The position numbers were made by a program, and so were the translations under genes. A DNA stretch of 64,000 nucleotides, from the NCBI RefSeq assembly GCF_004364175.1, contig NZ_SNZW01000020.1, positions 62,001 to 126,000 of the forward strand. Direction: 5' to 3'. The notes beneath the pieces are model-generated. The model had not been told where the DNA came from and searched no databases. It saw only the letters and a program-made list of their open reading frames with translations. Source of the stretch: Maribacter caenipelagi (GTDB lineage: Bacteria; Bacteroidota; Bacteroidia; Flavobacteriales; Flavobacteriaceae). Of this stretch, positions 8,327 through 18,700 are shown piece after piece (positions within the stretch are counted from its first letter, which is position 1; each line of letters starts with the position of its first letter).

Positions 8327-10270
8327 ATGCCAAAGATTACCATCAAACACTTTTTCACCTTTTTCTTACTAGTTACAGTAATTGTTTCCTGTAGAAAAAC
8401 AGCTCCGAAAGTAGCAAATGCAGAGGTCTCTGAAACCTATGTAGAAGACAACTACACTAAAAAAGAAGTTGATATCACCATGCGAGATGGCATCAATCTT
8501 CACACTACAATTTATTCTCCAAAAGATACTTCAAAAGAATACCCTATTATCATGCAGAGAACGCCGTATAGTTCACAACCGTACGGAGAAGGAAATTTTA
8601 AAACCAAAATAGCACCTAATATTCACATGATGCAAGATGGCTACATTGTCGTTTACCAAGACGTTCGTGGGCGTTGGTTAAGCGAAGGTCATTATGAGAA
8701 CATGCGTGCTTTTAATCCAGATAAAAAATCAGAAAAAGATATCGACGAAAGTTCAGATACTTATGATACTATAGAATGGTTGGTAAACAATGTAGAAAAC
8801 AATAATGGTAATGTGGGTATTTGGGGAATTTCCTATCCTGGTTTTTACTCTACATATGCTGTAGTCGATGCCCACCCGGCGTTAAAGGCTGCCTCACCAC
8901 AGGCAAGTATTGCCGATTTCTTTTTTGATGATTTTCACCATAACGGAGCGTATTTGTTGAGCTATTTTAGGGCAACATCATTATTTGGTACGCCAAGACC
9001 GGACGGAGATAAACCTATAGATACGGCATGGTATACACTGCCTGATTTACCAACGGAAGATCAGTATCAATTCTTTTTAGATGAAGGTCCGCTAAAGAAT
9101 TTAGACCGTTTTTTTGAATACGAAACTGCCGATACGCCGCGTATGGCAAAAGAAGGTGTTACCGATGATTATTTCTGGAACGAGCTTAAAGAACACCCTA
9201 ATTATGATGAAATGTGGCAAAGTCGAGGGTTGATACAACATTTAAAGGATGTAAAACCAACAGTAGCAACCATGGTTGTTGCTGGCGAGTTCGATGCCGA
9301 AGATTTGTACGGACCTTTAGAAACCTATAAGAACATTGAAAAATACAATGCCGAAAATTACAACACTTTAGTTTTTGGACCATGGGATCACGGTGGCTGG
9401 GCGCGAAGAAAAGGGCAGAATACCGTGGGTAATTATTACTTTGGTGACGGTATTTCTGAGTTTTTTCAAGAGCATATAGAAACCAAATTTTTTGATCATT
9501 TCTTAAAAGGAGATGGGGATAAAAATAGTGGGCTGCCGGAAGCCTATGTGTTTGATACCGGTAGAAAAGATTGGAAGACCTATGACACATGGCCACCGGC
9601 GGGAGTAGTGAAAAAAGACATGTATTTGTCTCCCGGTCAAGAACTGACCGCTGAACCCAAAGGAGTAGAGGAAGTAAAATTTATTAGTGACATCAAAAAA
9701 CCGGTACCCTATTCTGAAGATATTAAAACGGTGTTTACGCCAAGAAAATATATGACAGACGATCAGCGTTTTGCAGCTCGCCGTAGTGATGTTTTGGTAT
9801 TTGAGACCGAGGTGATGGAAGAAGATATGACCTTGGCGGGTGATATTTTGGCTAAGCTGAAAGTAGCGACTACAGGTTCTGCCGCAGATTGGATCGTAAA
9901 AATAATAGATGTTCACCCTGCTGATGAACCAAACTACGATGGCATGCAAGATCATTTGAAAATGAGCAATTATCATTTAATGGTACGTAGCGAGGTGTTG
10001 AGAGGTCGTTTTAGAAATAGCTTTGCCAACCCAGAGCCGTTTGTACCCAATGAAAAGACCGATGTCACCATAAAATTACAAGACGTTTTCCACACCGTTA
10101 AAAAAGGGCATAAGTTACAGGTGCAAGTACAGAGTACGTGGTTTCCTTTAATAGATTTAAATCCGCAGACCTATGTGGACAATATCTTTGAAGCTGATGA
10201 GCAAGACTTTAAAACCCAAACGCATACCGTATTCACAGATTCTAGTATTGAGTTTTCTGTGTTGGAGTAG
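8327..10270 (+). CDS. CocE/NonD family hydrolase (X-Pro dipeptidyl-peptidase S15 type), lipoprotein
   Basis: An exported alpha/beta-hydrolase predicted to cleave acyl or X-Pro peptide bonds at the cell surface. A signal peptide with lipobox VIVSC ends near residue 22. The catalytic domain shows the nucleophile elbow GIWGISYPG (Ser169), an acidic-residue segment AGEFDAEDLYGP and a histidine segment FGPWDHGGW. A C-terminal jelly-roll (PepX_C-like) runs from about residue 430 to the end, including VHPADEPNYDG and a GHKLQVQVQSTWFPLIDLNP stretch. At 647 residues it is full length. It stands alone with an inverted repeat just before its start. The substrate is not predictable. Confidence 0.88.
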   Translation: MPKITIKHFFTFFLLVTVIVSCRKTAPKVANAEVSETYVEDNYTKKEVDITMRDGINLHTTIYSPKDTSKEYPIIMQRTPYSSQPYGEGNFKTKIAPNIHMMQDGYIVVYQDVRGRWLSEGHYENMRAFNPDKKSEKDIDESSDTYDTIEWLVNNVENNNGNVGIWGISYPGFYSTYAVVDAHPALKAASPQASIADFFFDDFHHNGAYLLSYFRATSLFGTPRPDGDKPIDTAWYTLPDLPTEDQYQFFLDEGPLKNLDRFFEYETADTPRMAKEGVTDDYFWNELKEHPNYDEMWQSRGLIQHLKDVKPTVATMVVAGEFDAEDLYGPLETYKNIEKYNAENYNTLVFGPWDHGGWARRKGQNTVGNYYFGDGISEFFQEHIETKFFDHFLKGDGDKNSGLPEAYVFDTGRKDWKTYDTWPPAGVVKKDMYLSPGQELTAEPKGVEEVKFISDIKKPVPYSEDIKTVFTPRKYMTDDQRFAARRSDVLVFETEVMEEDMTLAGDILAKLKVATTGSAADWIVKIIDVHPADEPNYDGMQDHLKMSNYHLMVRSEVLRGRFRNSFANPEPFVPNEKTDVTIKLQDVFHTVKKGHKLQVQVQSTWFPLIDLNPQTYVDNIFEADEQDFKTQTHTVFTDSSIEFSVLE

Positions 10271-10303
10271 TGGAATGAAAATAGTTTATAAAAAAATAAA
10301 AAA

Positions 10304-11821
10304 ATGGAATTTAAAGAATTGTCAATCGAAGAGGAATCGAAAAGATTTTTAAATCATTTAGAAATTGATGATAATTCAAGATTAATTTTTTCAGGAATTT
10401 TCGGTATCGGAAAAACGTATTTTTTAAATAAATTTTTCGCTAAAAAAAAAGATGAATATGAAACTATTAGAATTAACCCTGTTAATTATTCCGTATCACA
10501 AAATTCTGATATTTTTGAATTGGTAAAGTTTGATATTGGATATCAACTTTTTTCAAAAGATTTGAGCTTCGAGAAATTTGAAATTGATGCCAAAGTCGCC
10601 AGTGAATATTACTTACTCCACAATTACAAGGAGATAATTCACTTATTAATTTCTAATCTTTCAAAAATAGACCGTCGCATAGATGGAATTGTAAGTACGG
10701 TAACATTACTAAATAAAAAGATTGAGGAATATAAGGATGATATAGGGAAAAATGAGCAGAAAGAACTTATCGCATTTTTAAAAAATTTCACGGAAAATAC
10801 TGGTACTCATAGAGAAGAAAATACAATTACAGAACTATTAAGTAAATTAATTGAATCTTTAAAGAAAAAAAGCCCCAAGAAAAAAACGGTTTTAATAATT
10901 GACGATTTAGACAGAATTGATCCGGAACATATCTTTAGAATTCTAAATGTTTTTTCTGCTCATATGGATTTTCAGGATAACTTAGATGAAAATAAATTTG
11001 GCTTTGATAAGATCATTCTAGTCTGCGATATAAACAATGTCAGAGGTATTTTTCATAGTAAATATGGCTCTGATATTGATTTTTCAGGTTATATAGATAA
11101 ATTTTATACACATGAAGTTTTTGAATACAGTTATACTAAAGTCATATCTGAGAGTTTAGATAAGTTTTTCAAAAGTGTAAAAGTAAGTGGGGAGAATAAA
11201 AGTCAAATTACATTTGAAAACAGCAATGGTTATTTAGTAAGTGAATTGAAATTTATATTAATGCACTTAATTGAAGGACATTGTTTAAGTATGAGGAGTT
11301 TAATTAATTTTTTAAAATCTGAATTACATATAACCGATAGTTCGATTAAGGTTGATAAATTTGGATCACATATTATAAATTCCAATTACACCGATATATT
11401 TTTAATTTTCAAAATTTTATCGAAAATCATGAATGGTGGGCACAATTTATTGCTTGCTTTAGATAAATTAATTAAGTACAAGCCTCTTATTCAGTTTTTT
11501 GATAGGAGAACTTATTCAAATATAAGTTTAGGTAATTTGGTGATGATAGTGGATTTTAAAAATTCTAACTTATTTCCTACCAGTCAAAAGTATATTTATA
11601 AGAATGAAGCATTGGATATTTCTATCTCCTATAAAATAGATTATAATTCAGGTAAGTTAGGTGTACTTGGCGAAGTAATGAGGGTCACAGATTTCGAAGA
11701 TGATATTGAAACAACAAATTTAGATTATAATGAAAGTTATACTGTTTCACAAATACCTTACTTTCAAATATTTAAAAATGCATTTGTCAATAGTCAATTT
11801 ATTGGGGAAGAATTAAAGTAG
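10304..11821 (+). CDS. KAP family P-loop NTPase
   Basis: A 505-residue STAND-like NTPase of the KAP family. Walker A is GIFGIGKT (residues 31-38) and the extended Walker B is VLIIDDLDRIDP (Asp200-Asp201), the diagnostic DDLDR motif. A KIILVCDINN strand (sensor-like) follows. Unlike many KAP proteins no transmembrane pair is seen between the Walker motifs; that insert is polar and lysine-rich. The gene is visibly richer in A and T than its neighbours and starts 33 nt after the peptidase gene with no functional link, which suggests acquisition. KAP proteins are known from plasmids, phage-exclusion and defence contexts, but no partner gene is present, so the role is open. Confidence 0.75.
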   Translation: MEFKELSIEEESKRFLNHLEIDDNSRLIFSGIFGIGKTYFLNKFFAKKKDEYETIRINPVNYSVSQNSDIFELVKFDIGYQLFSKDLSFEKFEIDAKVASEYYLLHNYKEIIHLLISNLSKIDRRIDGIVSTVTLLNKKIEEYKDDIGKNEQKELIAFLKNFTENTGTHREENTITELLSKLIESLKKKSPKKKTVLIIDDLDRIDPEHIFRILNVFSAHMDFQDNLDENKFGFDKIILVCDINNVRGIFHSKYGSDIDFSGYIDKFYTHEVFEYSYTKVISESLDKFFKSVKVSGENKSQITFENSNGYLVSELKFILMHLIEGHCLSMRSLINFLKSELHITDSSIKVDKFGSHIINSNYTDIFLIFKILSKIMNGGHNLLLALDKLIKYKPLIQFFDRRTYSNISLGNLVMIVDFKNSNLFPTSQKYIYKNEALDISISYKIDYNSGKLGVLGEVMRVTDFEDDIETTNLDYNESYTVSQIPYFQIFKNAFVNSQFIGEELK

Positions 11822-11877
11822 CTTATTACATGGTATTAAAATCATTATAAGATTAAAAATTACTTTTAACTTCCTAG

Positions 11878-11968
11878 CCAACAACCAACAACCAACAACC
11901 AACAACCAACAACCAACAACCAACAACCAACAACCAACAACCAACAACCAACAACCAACAACTAACAA
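11878..11968 (+). repeat. 7-bp tandem repeat, unit CCAACAA, 12 perfect copies plus one imperfect
   Basis: Twelve uninterrupted CCAACAA units fill 11878-11961 and a thirteenth (CTAACAA) ends at 11968, 11 bp before the sulfatase ATG. Copy-number change by slippage would alter promoter spacing or the 5' leader of that gene. Confidence 0.95.
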
Positions 11969-11979
11969 CAACAACCAAA

Positions 11980-13602
11980 ATGAAAAATCTAATTCTAGTC
12001 CTAGCAGGCATACTTTTCCTGCTACCTACTAATGTGAAAGCTCAAAAAAGCAAAAAGAAAAAACCTAATATCATTTTCATCATGTCAGATGACCATGCGT
12101 ACCAAGCCATTAGTGCGTATGATGACAAATTGCTCCAGACTCCAAATATTGACCGTTTGGCAAAAGAAGGGATGCTGTTTACCAATGCCAGTGTTACCAA
12201 CTCTATCTGTGCGCCATCAAGAGCTACTATTCTAACGGGTAAGCACACACATATTAATGGAAAAGTGGATAATTACTTTCCGTTCGATACTACACAGGTG
12301 ACATTTCCGCAACTATTTAAAAAGAACGGATATAAGACAGCCATGTTTGGAAAGCTGCATTTTGGGAACAACCCAAAAGGGGTAGATAAGTTTATGATTC
12401 TGCCAGGGCAAGGGCATTATATTAATCCTGATTTTATAGTCACTAATGGCGATACCATTACCAAACAAGGGTATGTAACCGATATTATTACAGATGTTTC
12501 TTTAGCGTGGCTAAAAGAAGAAGCGTCAAATGACGAACCGTTTATGATGATGTACTTACATAAGGCACCACATAGACCATGGTGGCCACGTGCGGATAAG
12601 TTCAAGGAGTTTACACAAAAAACTTTCCCTGAACCGGAAACGCTATTTGATGATTACAGCAATAGGGGTACGGCAGCAAAAACGGCAGAGATGAATTTGT
12701 TAACGCACATGATGTATAGTCATGATAGTAAAATTAGACCAGAGACCTTGGCCAAAATGGAGGGTAAGGTTTTTCCTGTGGTAGAAGAATATCCGAACGG
12801 ATTTTATGGTCCCTATAACCGTGCCACCGCAGAACAAAAAGCATTGTATGATCCGGTGTTAGATTCGATTAATGACTTCTTCTACAACAATTGGCCAAAG
12901 ATGAACGATACCGAAAAAATGAAATGGAAGTACCAAAGGTATATGCAAGACTACCTAGGTAGTATTTCTTCGGTAGATGATAATGTAGGTCGATTATTGG
13001 ATTACTTGGATGAAAGCGGATTGGCAGAAAATACCATTGTAATTTACACCTCTGACCAAGGGTTTTACTTAGGGGAACACGGTTGGTTCGATAAACGATT
13101 TATATATGACGAATCATTCAAGACTCCGTTATTGGTACGTTGGCCAAATGTAGTGGCACCTGGTTCTGTAGAAAATGAAATGGTGCAGAATTTAGACTTT
13201 GCACAAACCATGTTGGAAGCTGTAGGCATCACTCCGCCAAGTGATATGCAAGGGGAAAGTTTGATTCCGTTATTGAAAGGAGAAAAAGACAAGTGGACAC
13301 GTGATGCGGTGTATTATCAGTATTACGAATATCCGTCGGTTCATATGGTAAAACGTCACTACGGTATCGTGAACAAAGAATTTAAATTGGTGCATTTCTA
13401 CTATGATGTAGATGAATGGGAGTTGTATGATAGATTAAAAGACCCGAAGGAGATGAACAACGTTTATAATGACCCTGCATATGCAGATACCGTTAAAAAA
13501 CTAAAGAAAAATTTGGTGGCACTTCGCAAAAAATACAAAGACTCCCCAGAGCAAGATCAGCAATATATTGAGAAGTACAAGAGTGCTGGGATGATTAAGT
13601 AA
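11980..13602 (+). CDS. Type I sulfatase, secreted
   Basis: A formylglycine-dependent sulfatase that hydrolyses sulfate esters, probably on marine polysaccharides. It has a signal peptide (ILVLAGILFLLPTNVKAQ), the metal-site opening KPNIIFIMSDDH, and the maturation motif C-A-P-S-R-A-T-I-L-T-G with Cys77 as the residue converted to formylglycine. Further family motifs are LHFGNNPKG, HKAPHRPW, TSDQGFYLGEHGW (metal ligands) and a C-terminal YDRLKDPKEMNN block. At 540 residues it is complete. It resembles the large S1 group that includes iduronate- and N-acetylglucosamine-sulfatases. No glycoside hydrolase or SusCD pair adjoins it. A 7-bp satellite sits directly before the ATG. Confidence 0.93.
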   Translation: MKNLILVLAGILFLLPTNVKAQKSKKKKPNIIFIMSDDHAYQAISAYDDKLLQTPNIDRLAKEGMLFTNASVTNSICAPSRATILTGKHTHINGKVDNYFPFDTTQVTFPQLFKKNGYKTAMFGKLHFGNNPKGVDKFMILPGQGHYINPDFIVTNGDTITKQGYVTDIITDVSLAWLKEEASNDEPFMMMYLHKAPHRPWWPRADKFKEFTQKTFPEPETLFDDYSNRGTAAKTAEMNLLTHMMYSHDSKIRPETLAKMEGKVFPVVEEYPNGFYGPYNRATAEQKALYDPVLDSINDFFYNNWPKMNDTEKMKWKYQRYMQDYLGSISSVDDNVGRLLDYLDESGLAENTIVIYTSDQGFYLGEHGWFDKRFIYDESFKTPLLVRWPNVVAPGSVENEMVQNLDFAQTMLEAVGITPPSDMQGESLIPLLKGEKDKWTRDAVYYQYYEYPSVHMVKRHYGIVNKEFKLVHFYYDVDEWELYDRLKDPKEMNNVYNDPAYADTVKKLKKNLVALRKKYKDSPEQDQQYIEKYKSAGMIK

Positions 13603-14096
13603 GATTGGTTGCTGGTTGCTGGTTGTCGGTTCTGGGTGCGCTCAGTAAGAATGTCAGTTCGAGTGCTTTCGACCTCATTTTTCATGAGGTCGAAAGTGTA
13701 TCGAGAACCTCTTGTATTATTCAGGTTGTAAATATTGTACGTTAGAAAAATAACTTATAGCAAGCAAGCTTCTCGATACAATTTTTCCTCCCGAAGAGGT
13801 CGTAAAAACCACTCGAAATGACATTCGTTTTAAGTTGTAAAGGAGATGGTTAATGGAACTCTTTATCAGTTCGAGTGTTTTTGGGCACAGAGTATCGGAG
13901 TCCGAAAATGTATCGAGAGCAGGTTTGGAACACGTGTGCTTCTAGTTTTTTTAAATTAAAAAAATCATCTATAGTGAAATTGTAGAATATTTTGAACCAC
14001 GCTTGTTTCTTTTTTAAAGATCTTCAAAAAACTAACAACATCGCCTAGAATTATATATTTTTCATAAAATACTAGGTTTTTAAGTTTTTCTGCCTT
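13603..14096. repeat. Intergenic block of dispersed repeats
   Basis: No gene is seen. The block opens with degenerate 7-bp units (GGTTGCT, GGTTGCT, GGTTGTC at 13606-13626). It continues with elements built from TCGAGTGCTTTCGACCTC and its inverse ATGAGGTCGAAAG (13652-13692), AGCTTCTCGATAC ... CACTCGAAATGACATTCG (13768-13826), and a further TTCGAGTG / TATCGAGAGCAG pair (13869-13922). Similar pieces recur at 34890-34945 and 63236-63450. Confidence 0.7.
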
Positions 14097-14104
14097 TATA
14101 TTTG
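14097..14104 (+). promoter_or_regulatory. Predicted promoter -7 element for the metY unit
   Basis: TATATTTG matches the Bacteroidota -7 consensus TAnnTTTG exactly and lies 30 bp before the SAM-I aptamer. No clear -33 TTG is present at normal spacing. Confidence 0.55.
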
Positions 14105-14133
14105 TAGCTCAAAGTTCACACACGTATTGAATA

Positions 14134-14233
14134 GTTATCAAGAAAGGTGGAGGGATTAGACCCTTTGAAACCTTAGCAACCCTTTGTTCCATACAAAGAA
14201 GGTGCTACATTCTACCCTTAGGGGAAGGATAAC
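14134..14233 (+). promoter_or_regulatory. SAM-I (S-box) riboswitch
   Basis: P1 is GTTATC (14134-14139) with GATAAC (14228-14233). Between them stands the S-box core AAGAAAGGTGGAGGGATTAG, ACCCTTTGAAACC and TTAGCAACC, then a P3-type arm and GAAGGTGCTACATTCTACC. The aptamer precedes metY by 120 nt. An AGTAAT/ATTACT hairpin follows at 14234-14262 but lacks an adjacent T-run, so the read-out may not be simple termination. Confidence 0.93.
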
Positions 14234-14352
14234 AGTAATCGATTTTTTTCGATATTACTTTCTTATAACTTTTTGGTTTTACCTAATTACATTTTAAGTG
14301 TGGTTAGGATGAGCTTTTTAATAATTTAAAAAATTTTAAAAACAACAAAATC

Positions 14353-15627
14353 ATGAGTAATCACAAATTAGCAACAAACGCTTTACACGCAGGTCACGAC
14401 ACAACTACCAATGGTGGTACAAGGGCAGTGCCAATTTATCAAACATCATCTTACGTATTTAATGATACAGATCATGCGGCAAACTTATTTTCTCTTAAAG
14501 AACTAGGTTTTATATACACACGTTTAAATAACCCTACAAATCAAATATTACAAGACAGATTAGCTGCGGTAGAAGGTGGGGTCGGAGCAGTAGTTTTTGC
14601 ATCAGGTACAGCGGCAATCTCTACAGGTTTGTTGACCTTGTTAAAAGCTGGTGATCACATTGTGGCATCAAGCAGTTTGTACGGTGGTACCTTTAATTTA
14701 TTGAATGTTACCTTGCCAAGATTTGGTATTACAACAACATTTGTAGATGCATCTGATCCTGAAAATTTTGGAAAAGCCGTACAAGATAATACAAGGGCAT
14801 TTTTCGTAGAATCCTTAGGGAATCCAAAGTTAGATGTATTGGACTTAAAAGCGATTTCAAAAGAATCTAAAGCGGCAGGTGTTCCATTTATAGTAGATAA
14901 TACGGTAGCTACTCCATCATTGTTAAACCCAATTGAACATGGGGCAAACTTGGTGATACATTCATTGACAAAGTATATTGGCGGACAAGGAACCTCATTA
15001 GGTGGGGCAATTATCGATGCCGGTACCTTTGATTGGACCAACGGGAAATTCCCTGAATTTACGGAGCCTTCTGCAGGTTACCACGGTTTGGTGTATAGCG
15101 AAGCATTAGGCGCAGCAGCATTTACGTTTAAATTGATTTTGGAAGGCTTGCGTGATTTTGGTGGAGCTTTGAGTCCTTTTAACGCATTCCAGATTATACA
15201 AGGATTAGAGACACTACCTGTACGTATCAAGCAACATAGTGCAAATGCTTTGGAATTGGCAACGTGGTTAGAAGGTAAGGAAGAAGTGGCATGGGTAAAT
15301 TACCCGGGACTTAAAAGTAATAAGTACAACGAATTAGCAAAAGAATACTTGCCAAAAGGGCAAAGCGGAATTGTTACTTTTGGATTAAAAGGCGGGTTTG
15401 AAGCTGCTAAGAAAGTAACCGATGCTACACAGATTTTTTCTTTGCTGGCTAATATTGGTGATACAAAATCATTGATCATTCACCCTGCAAGTACCACGCA
15501 TCAACAATTGACAGCAGAGCAGCAAGAAGGAGCTGGTGTAGGTCAAGATTTAATTCGTTTATCCGTTGGTCTAGAAGATATTGAAGATTTAAAAGCTGAT
15601 TTAGAGCAGGCATTTGCCAGCCTTTAA
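14353..15627 (+). CDS. metY: O-acetylhomoserine aminocarboxypropyltransferase (sulfhydrylase)
   Basis: A PLP enzyme of the Cys/Met-metabolism family that joins sulfide with O-acetylhomoserine to give homocysteine. The 424-residue protein begins with the MetY-typical ATNALHAGHD and PIYQTSSYVF, holds YTRLNNPT, the cofactor loop ASGTAAIS, the Schiff-base lysine motif VIHSLTKYIGGQG and the C-terminal SLIIHPASTTHQQL and IRLSVGLEDIEDL. Length is right for MetY; cystathionine gamma-synthases are shorter. It lies under a SAM-I riboswitch, and the fused homoserine-activating enzyme that makes its substrate follows 132 nt downstream. Confidence 0.93.
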   Translation: MSNHKLATNALHAGHDTTTNGGTRAVPIYQTSSYVFNDTDHAANLFSLKELGFIYTRLNNPTNQILQDRLAAVEGGVGAVVFASGTAAISTGLLTLLKAGDHIVASSSLYGGTFNLLNVTLPRFGITTTFVDASDPENFGKAVQDNTRAFFVESLGNPKLDVLDLKAISKESKAAGVPFIVDNTVATPSLLNPIEHGANLVIHSLTKYIGGQGTSLGGAIIDAGTFDWTNGKFPEFTEPSAGYHGLVYSEALGAAAFTFKLILEGLRDFGGALSPFNAFQIIQGLETLPVRIKQHSANALELATWLEGKEEVAWVNYPGLKSNKYNELAKEYLPKGQSGIVTFGLKGGFEAAKKVTDATQIFSLLANIGDTKSLIIHPASTTHQQLTAEQQEGAGVGQDLIRLSVGLEDIEDLKADLEQAFASL

Positions 15628-15650
15628 TTTAGATACGGTAAAAAGTTGAA

Positions 15651-15690
15651 ATCACCGGTCGCTGAGCGGAGTCCAAGTGATCGGTGGTTT
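15651..15690. repeat. Palindromic repeat between metY and the fusion gene
   Basis: ATCACCGGTC and GTGATCGGTGGT form an imperfect inverted repeat around GCTGAGCGGAGTC, resembling the dispersed GCTCAG/CTGAGC palindromes elsewhere in the window. Confidence 0.5.
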
Positions 15691-15759
15691 AAAAAAAAAA
15701 AGAATATTGGTGGCGGTTGAAAGTAGCCGAAACCAAGCCATAAATTGATTTGAAATTAG

Positions 15760-18700
15760 ATGCTACATCAACTACAGATTAAAAATTATAAGACCTTAAG
15801 TGGTATTACCCAAGATATACAGCTTTCTTATCAGGTATTTGGTAAAAAACTACATACCGCACCTATTATTTTGGTGAACCATGCCCTTACAGGAAACTCA
15901 AATGTCACAGGTGACGATGGCTGGTGGTCAGCACTTATTGGTGATGGAAAATGTATAGATACCCAGAAATACACTATTCTGGCATTCAATATTCCCGGTA
16001 ACGGTCATGACAAGTTCGTGATTGAAAACTATAAAGATTTTGTAGCTGGTGATGTAGCAAGAATGTTCTTGTTAGGTTTGCAGCAGTTAAAAGTAGAACG
16101 TTTATTTGCTTTGATCGGTGGGTCTTTAGGCGGAGGTATTGCTTGGGAAATGGCGGCATTGCAACCAGAATTGACAGAGCATTTGATTCCTGTAGCATCT
16201 GATTGGAAATCGACCGACTGGTTAATTGCCAATTGCCAGATTCAAGAGCAGTTCTTGGTAAACTCAAAGCAGCCTGTACATGATGCACGTATGCATGCAA
16301 TGTTATGTTATAGAACTCCGGCTTCCTTCAAAGAACGCTTTAAAAGAAGTACCAATGAGGAGCTAAAAGTTTTTAACGTAGAGAGCTGGTTAATGCATCA
16401 TGGCGATAAGCTACAAGAACGTTTTCAATTATCTGCTTACAAACTGATGAATCAGTTGTTAAAGACCATTGATGTTACTAGAGATGGAGATGAGAATTTT
16501 ATCAAACTTCAAAATAGCGATACCAATATTCATATTGTTGGTGTGGATTCTGATATGTTCTTTACCGCACAAGAAAATAAGGATACGTTTAAGCAATTGG
16601 CGCAAGCGAAGAGCAACGTAACCTATGGTGAAGTACAGTCGTTACACGGTCATGATGCTTTTTTAATAGAGTTTGGTCAGATGGAGAAATTGCTAGGCGG
16701 AATTTTTAATACCAATGGCAATATCAAGAAAATCAAAATATTGAAGTTTGGTGGTAAATCCTTGAGTAATGGTGAAGGTTTGGAGCGTGTTTTGGATATT
16801 GTTGCCAATAAGGTAAAGAATGATGAGAATATAGCCATTGTTTTATCGGCTCGGGAAAAAGCTACGGATCAGTTAGAAGAAATGTTGGAACAAGCTGCAA
16901 AGGGAAAGGACTATAAGTCGGACTTTGAAGCTTTAGAGAAATATCAAAAGCATACCTATAAGAATATCAATCTGTCTGAAGAATTTAAAGGTTTAGCAAA
17001 GTTGTATGAAGGTGTTTCTTTATTAGGTGATTACAGTGCTAAAATTAAAGATGAGGTACTTGCCTATGGTGAATTAATTTCTGCCAAATTGGTTACCAAA
17101 TTATTGATAGGTAAAGGCATCAATGCCCAATTAGTAGATACTCGTGATGTAATTAAAACTGATAATACATTTGGTGATGCCAAGGTATTGGAGGCAGAGT
17201 CAAAGGAGCAGGTTTTGCTGAAATTTGCCGAAATTCCAAAAGATACGGTTGCGGTTGTAACCGGTTTTATAGCATCGACCCTGGAAGGTGAAACTACAAC
17301 GTTAGGTAGAAACGGCAGTAATTATTCCGCAGCACTTTTAGCGAACTTTTTAGATGCTGAGGAATTGCAGAACTATACACATGTGGATGGAATATATACT
17401 GCAAATCCTGATTATGTTCCAGAAGCTAAAAAGTTAGAAAATTTGTCTTACGAAGAGGCAAATGAATTAGCAAATTTTGGGGCAACCATATTACATGCAA
17501 AAACGATTATTCCGCTTATAGAAAAGAATATTCCATTACGAATTTTAAATACGTTTAATGATGATAATGAAGGTACTTTAATAAGCGCTAAGTCTAGTGA
17601 AGATGGTATAAAATCACTTTCTGTAATTGAAGATGTAGCGATGATCAATATTGAAGGTCGCGGCTTGTTAGGTAAAGTAGGTGTAGATGCCAGAATATTT
17701 AAGGCATTGCAGTCAAGCAATATTAGTGTGAGTATTATTTCTCAAGGTTCATCGGAAAGAGGTATCGGATTAGTAGTAAAGAAAGACAAGGCTAAAAGAG
17801 CGAAACTGGCATTAGAGAATGAATTCAGTAATGATTTTGAATCTAAAGATGTCAATATGATTACGGTAATTGATGATGTTTCTATTATCTCAATTGTAGG
17901 TCAAGATTTAAGTACGTTCCATAATCCGTTTAATGCTTTAATCAAAAACCAAATTGTACCATTGTTGTTCAACAACACGGTATCAGGTAAGAATGTGAGT
18001 TTGGTGGTGAAGAAATCTGATTTACACAAGGCGGTAAACGTCATGCACGGTCAAGTATTTGGAATCAGCAAAAAAATCAATATTCTGATTTTCGGACATG
18101 GTAATGTAGGAGGAACACTGATTGATCAAATTCTAAAATCGGCTAAAACAATTAAGGATCGCAAGAAATTAGACCTTAGAGTATTTGGTATAGCTAACTC
18201 CAAAAAGATTTTGTTGAATGAAAAGGGAATTACCAAAAACTGGAAAACGAATTTAAAGCAAAAAGGAAAATCCTATAAAGTGGATGATGTATTTGATTTT
18301 GCAAAGCGTCATCATTTAGAGAATCTAATAGTTATTGATAATACAGCGAGTAAAGATTTTGTAGCAAATTATTTTGAATTTGTGGAACGCGGATTTGATA
18401 TTGTTTCTTCAAATAAAATTGCGAATACATTACGATACGATTTTTATCAGTTATTGCGTGAAGAGTTGCAGAAAAATCAAAAGCAGTATTTATACGAAAC
18501 CAATGTAGGCGCAGGTTTACCCTTGATAGATACTATTAAGTTATTACATTTATCTGGAGAAAATATTACCAGGATAAAAGGAGTGTTCTCAGGTTCGTTA
18601 AGTTATATATTCAATACCTTTTCGGAAGTAGATGTGCCGTTTTCATCCATTTTAAAAGATGCGATGCAGCAAGGATTTACAGAACCAGATCCTCGTGAAG

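Noticed and set aside
9198..9976. Long minus-strand frames inside the CocE-like gene (132 and 157 codons)
   Set aside because: They are antisense shadows of a well-supported gene, with no start context or family match.
11878..11968. Short direct repeats resembling a CRISPR array
   Set aside because: The units are contiguous 7-mers with no spacers, and no cas genes are present.
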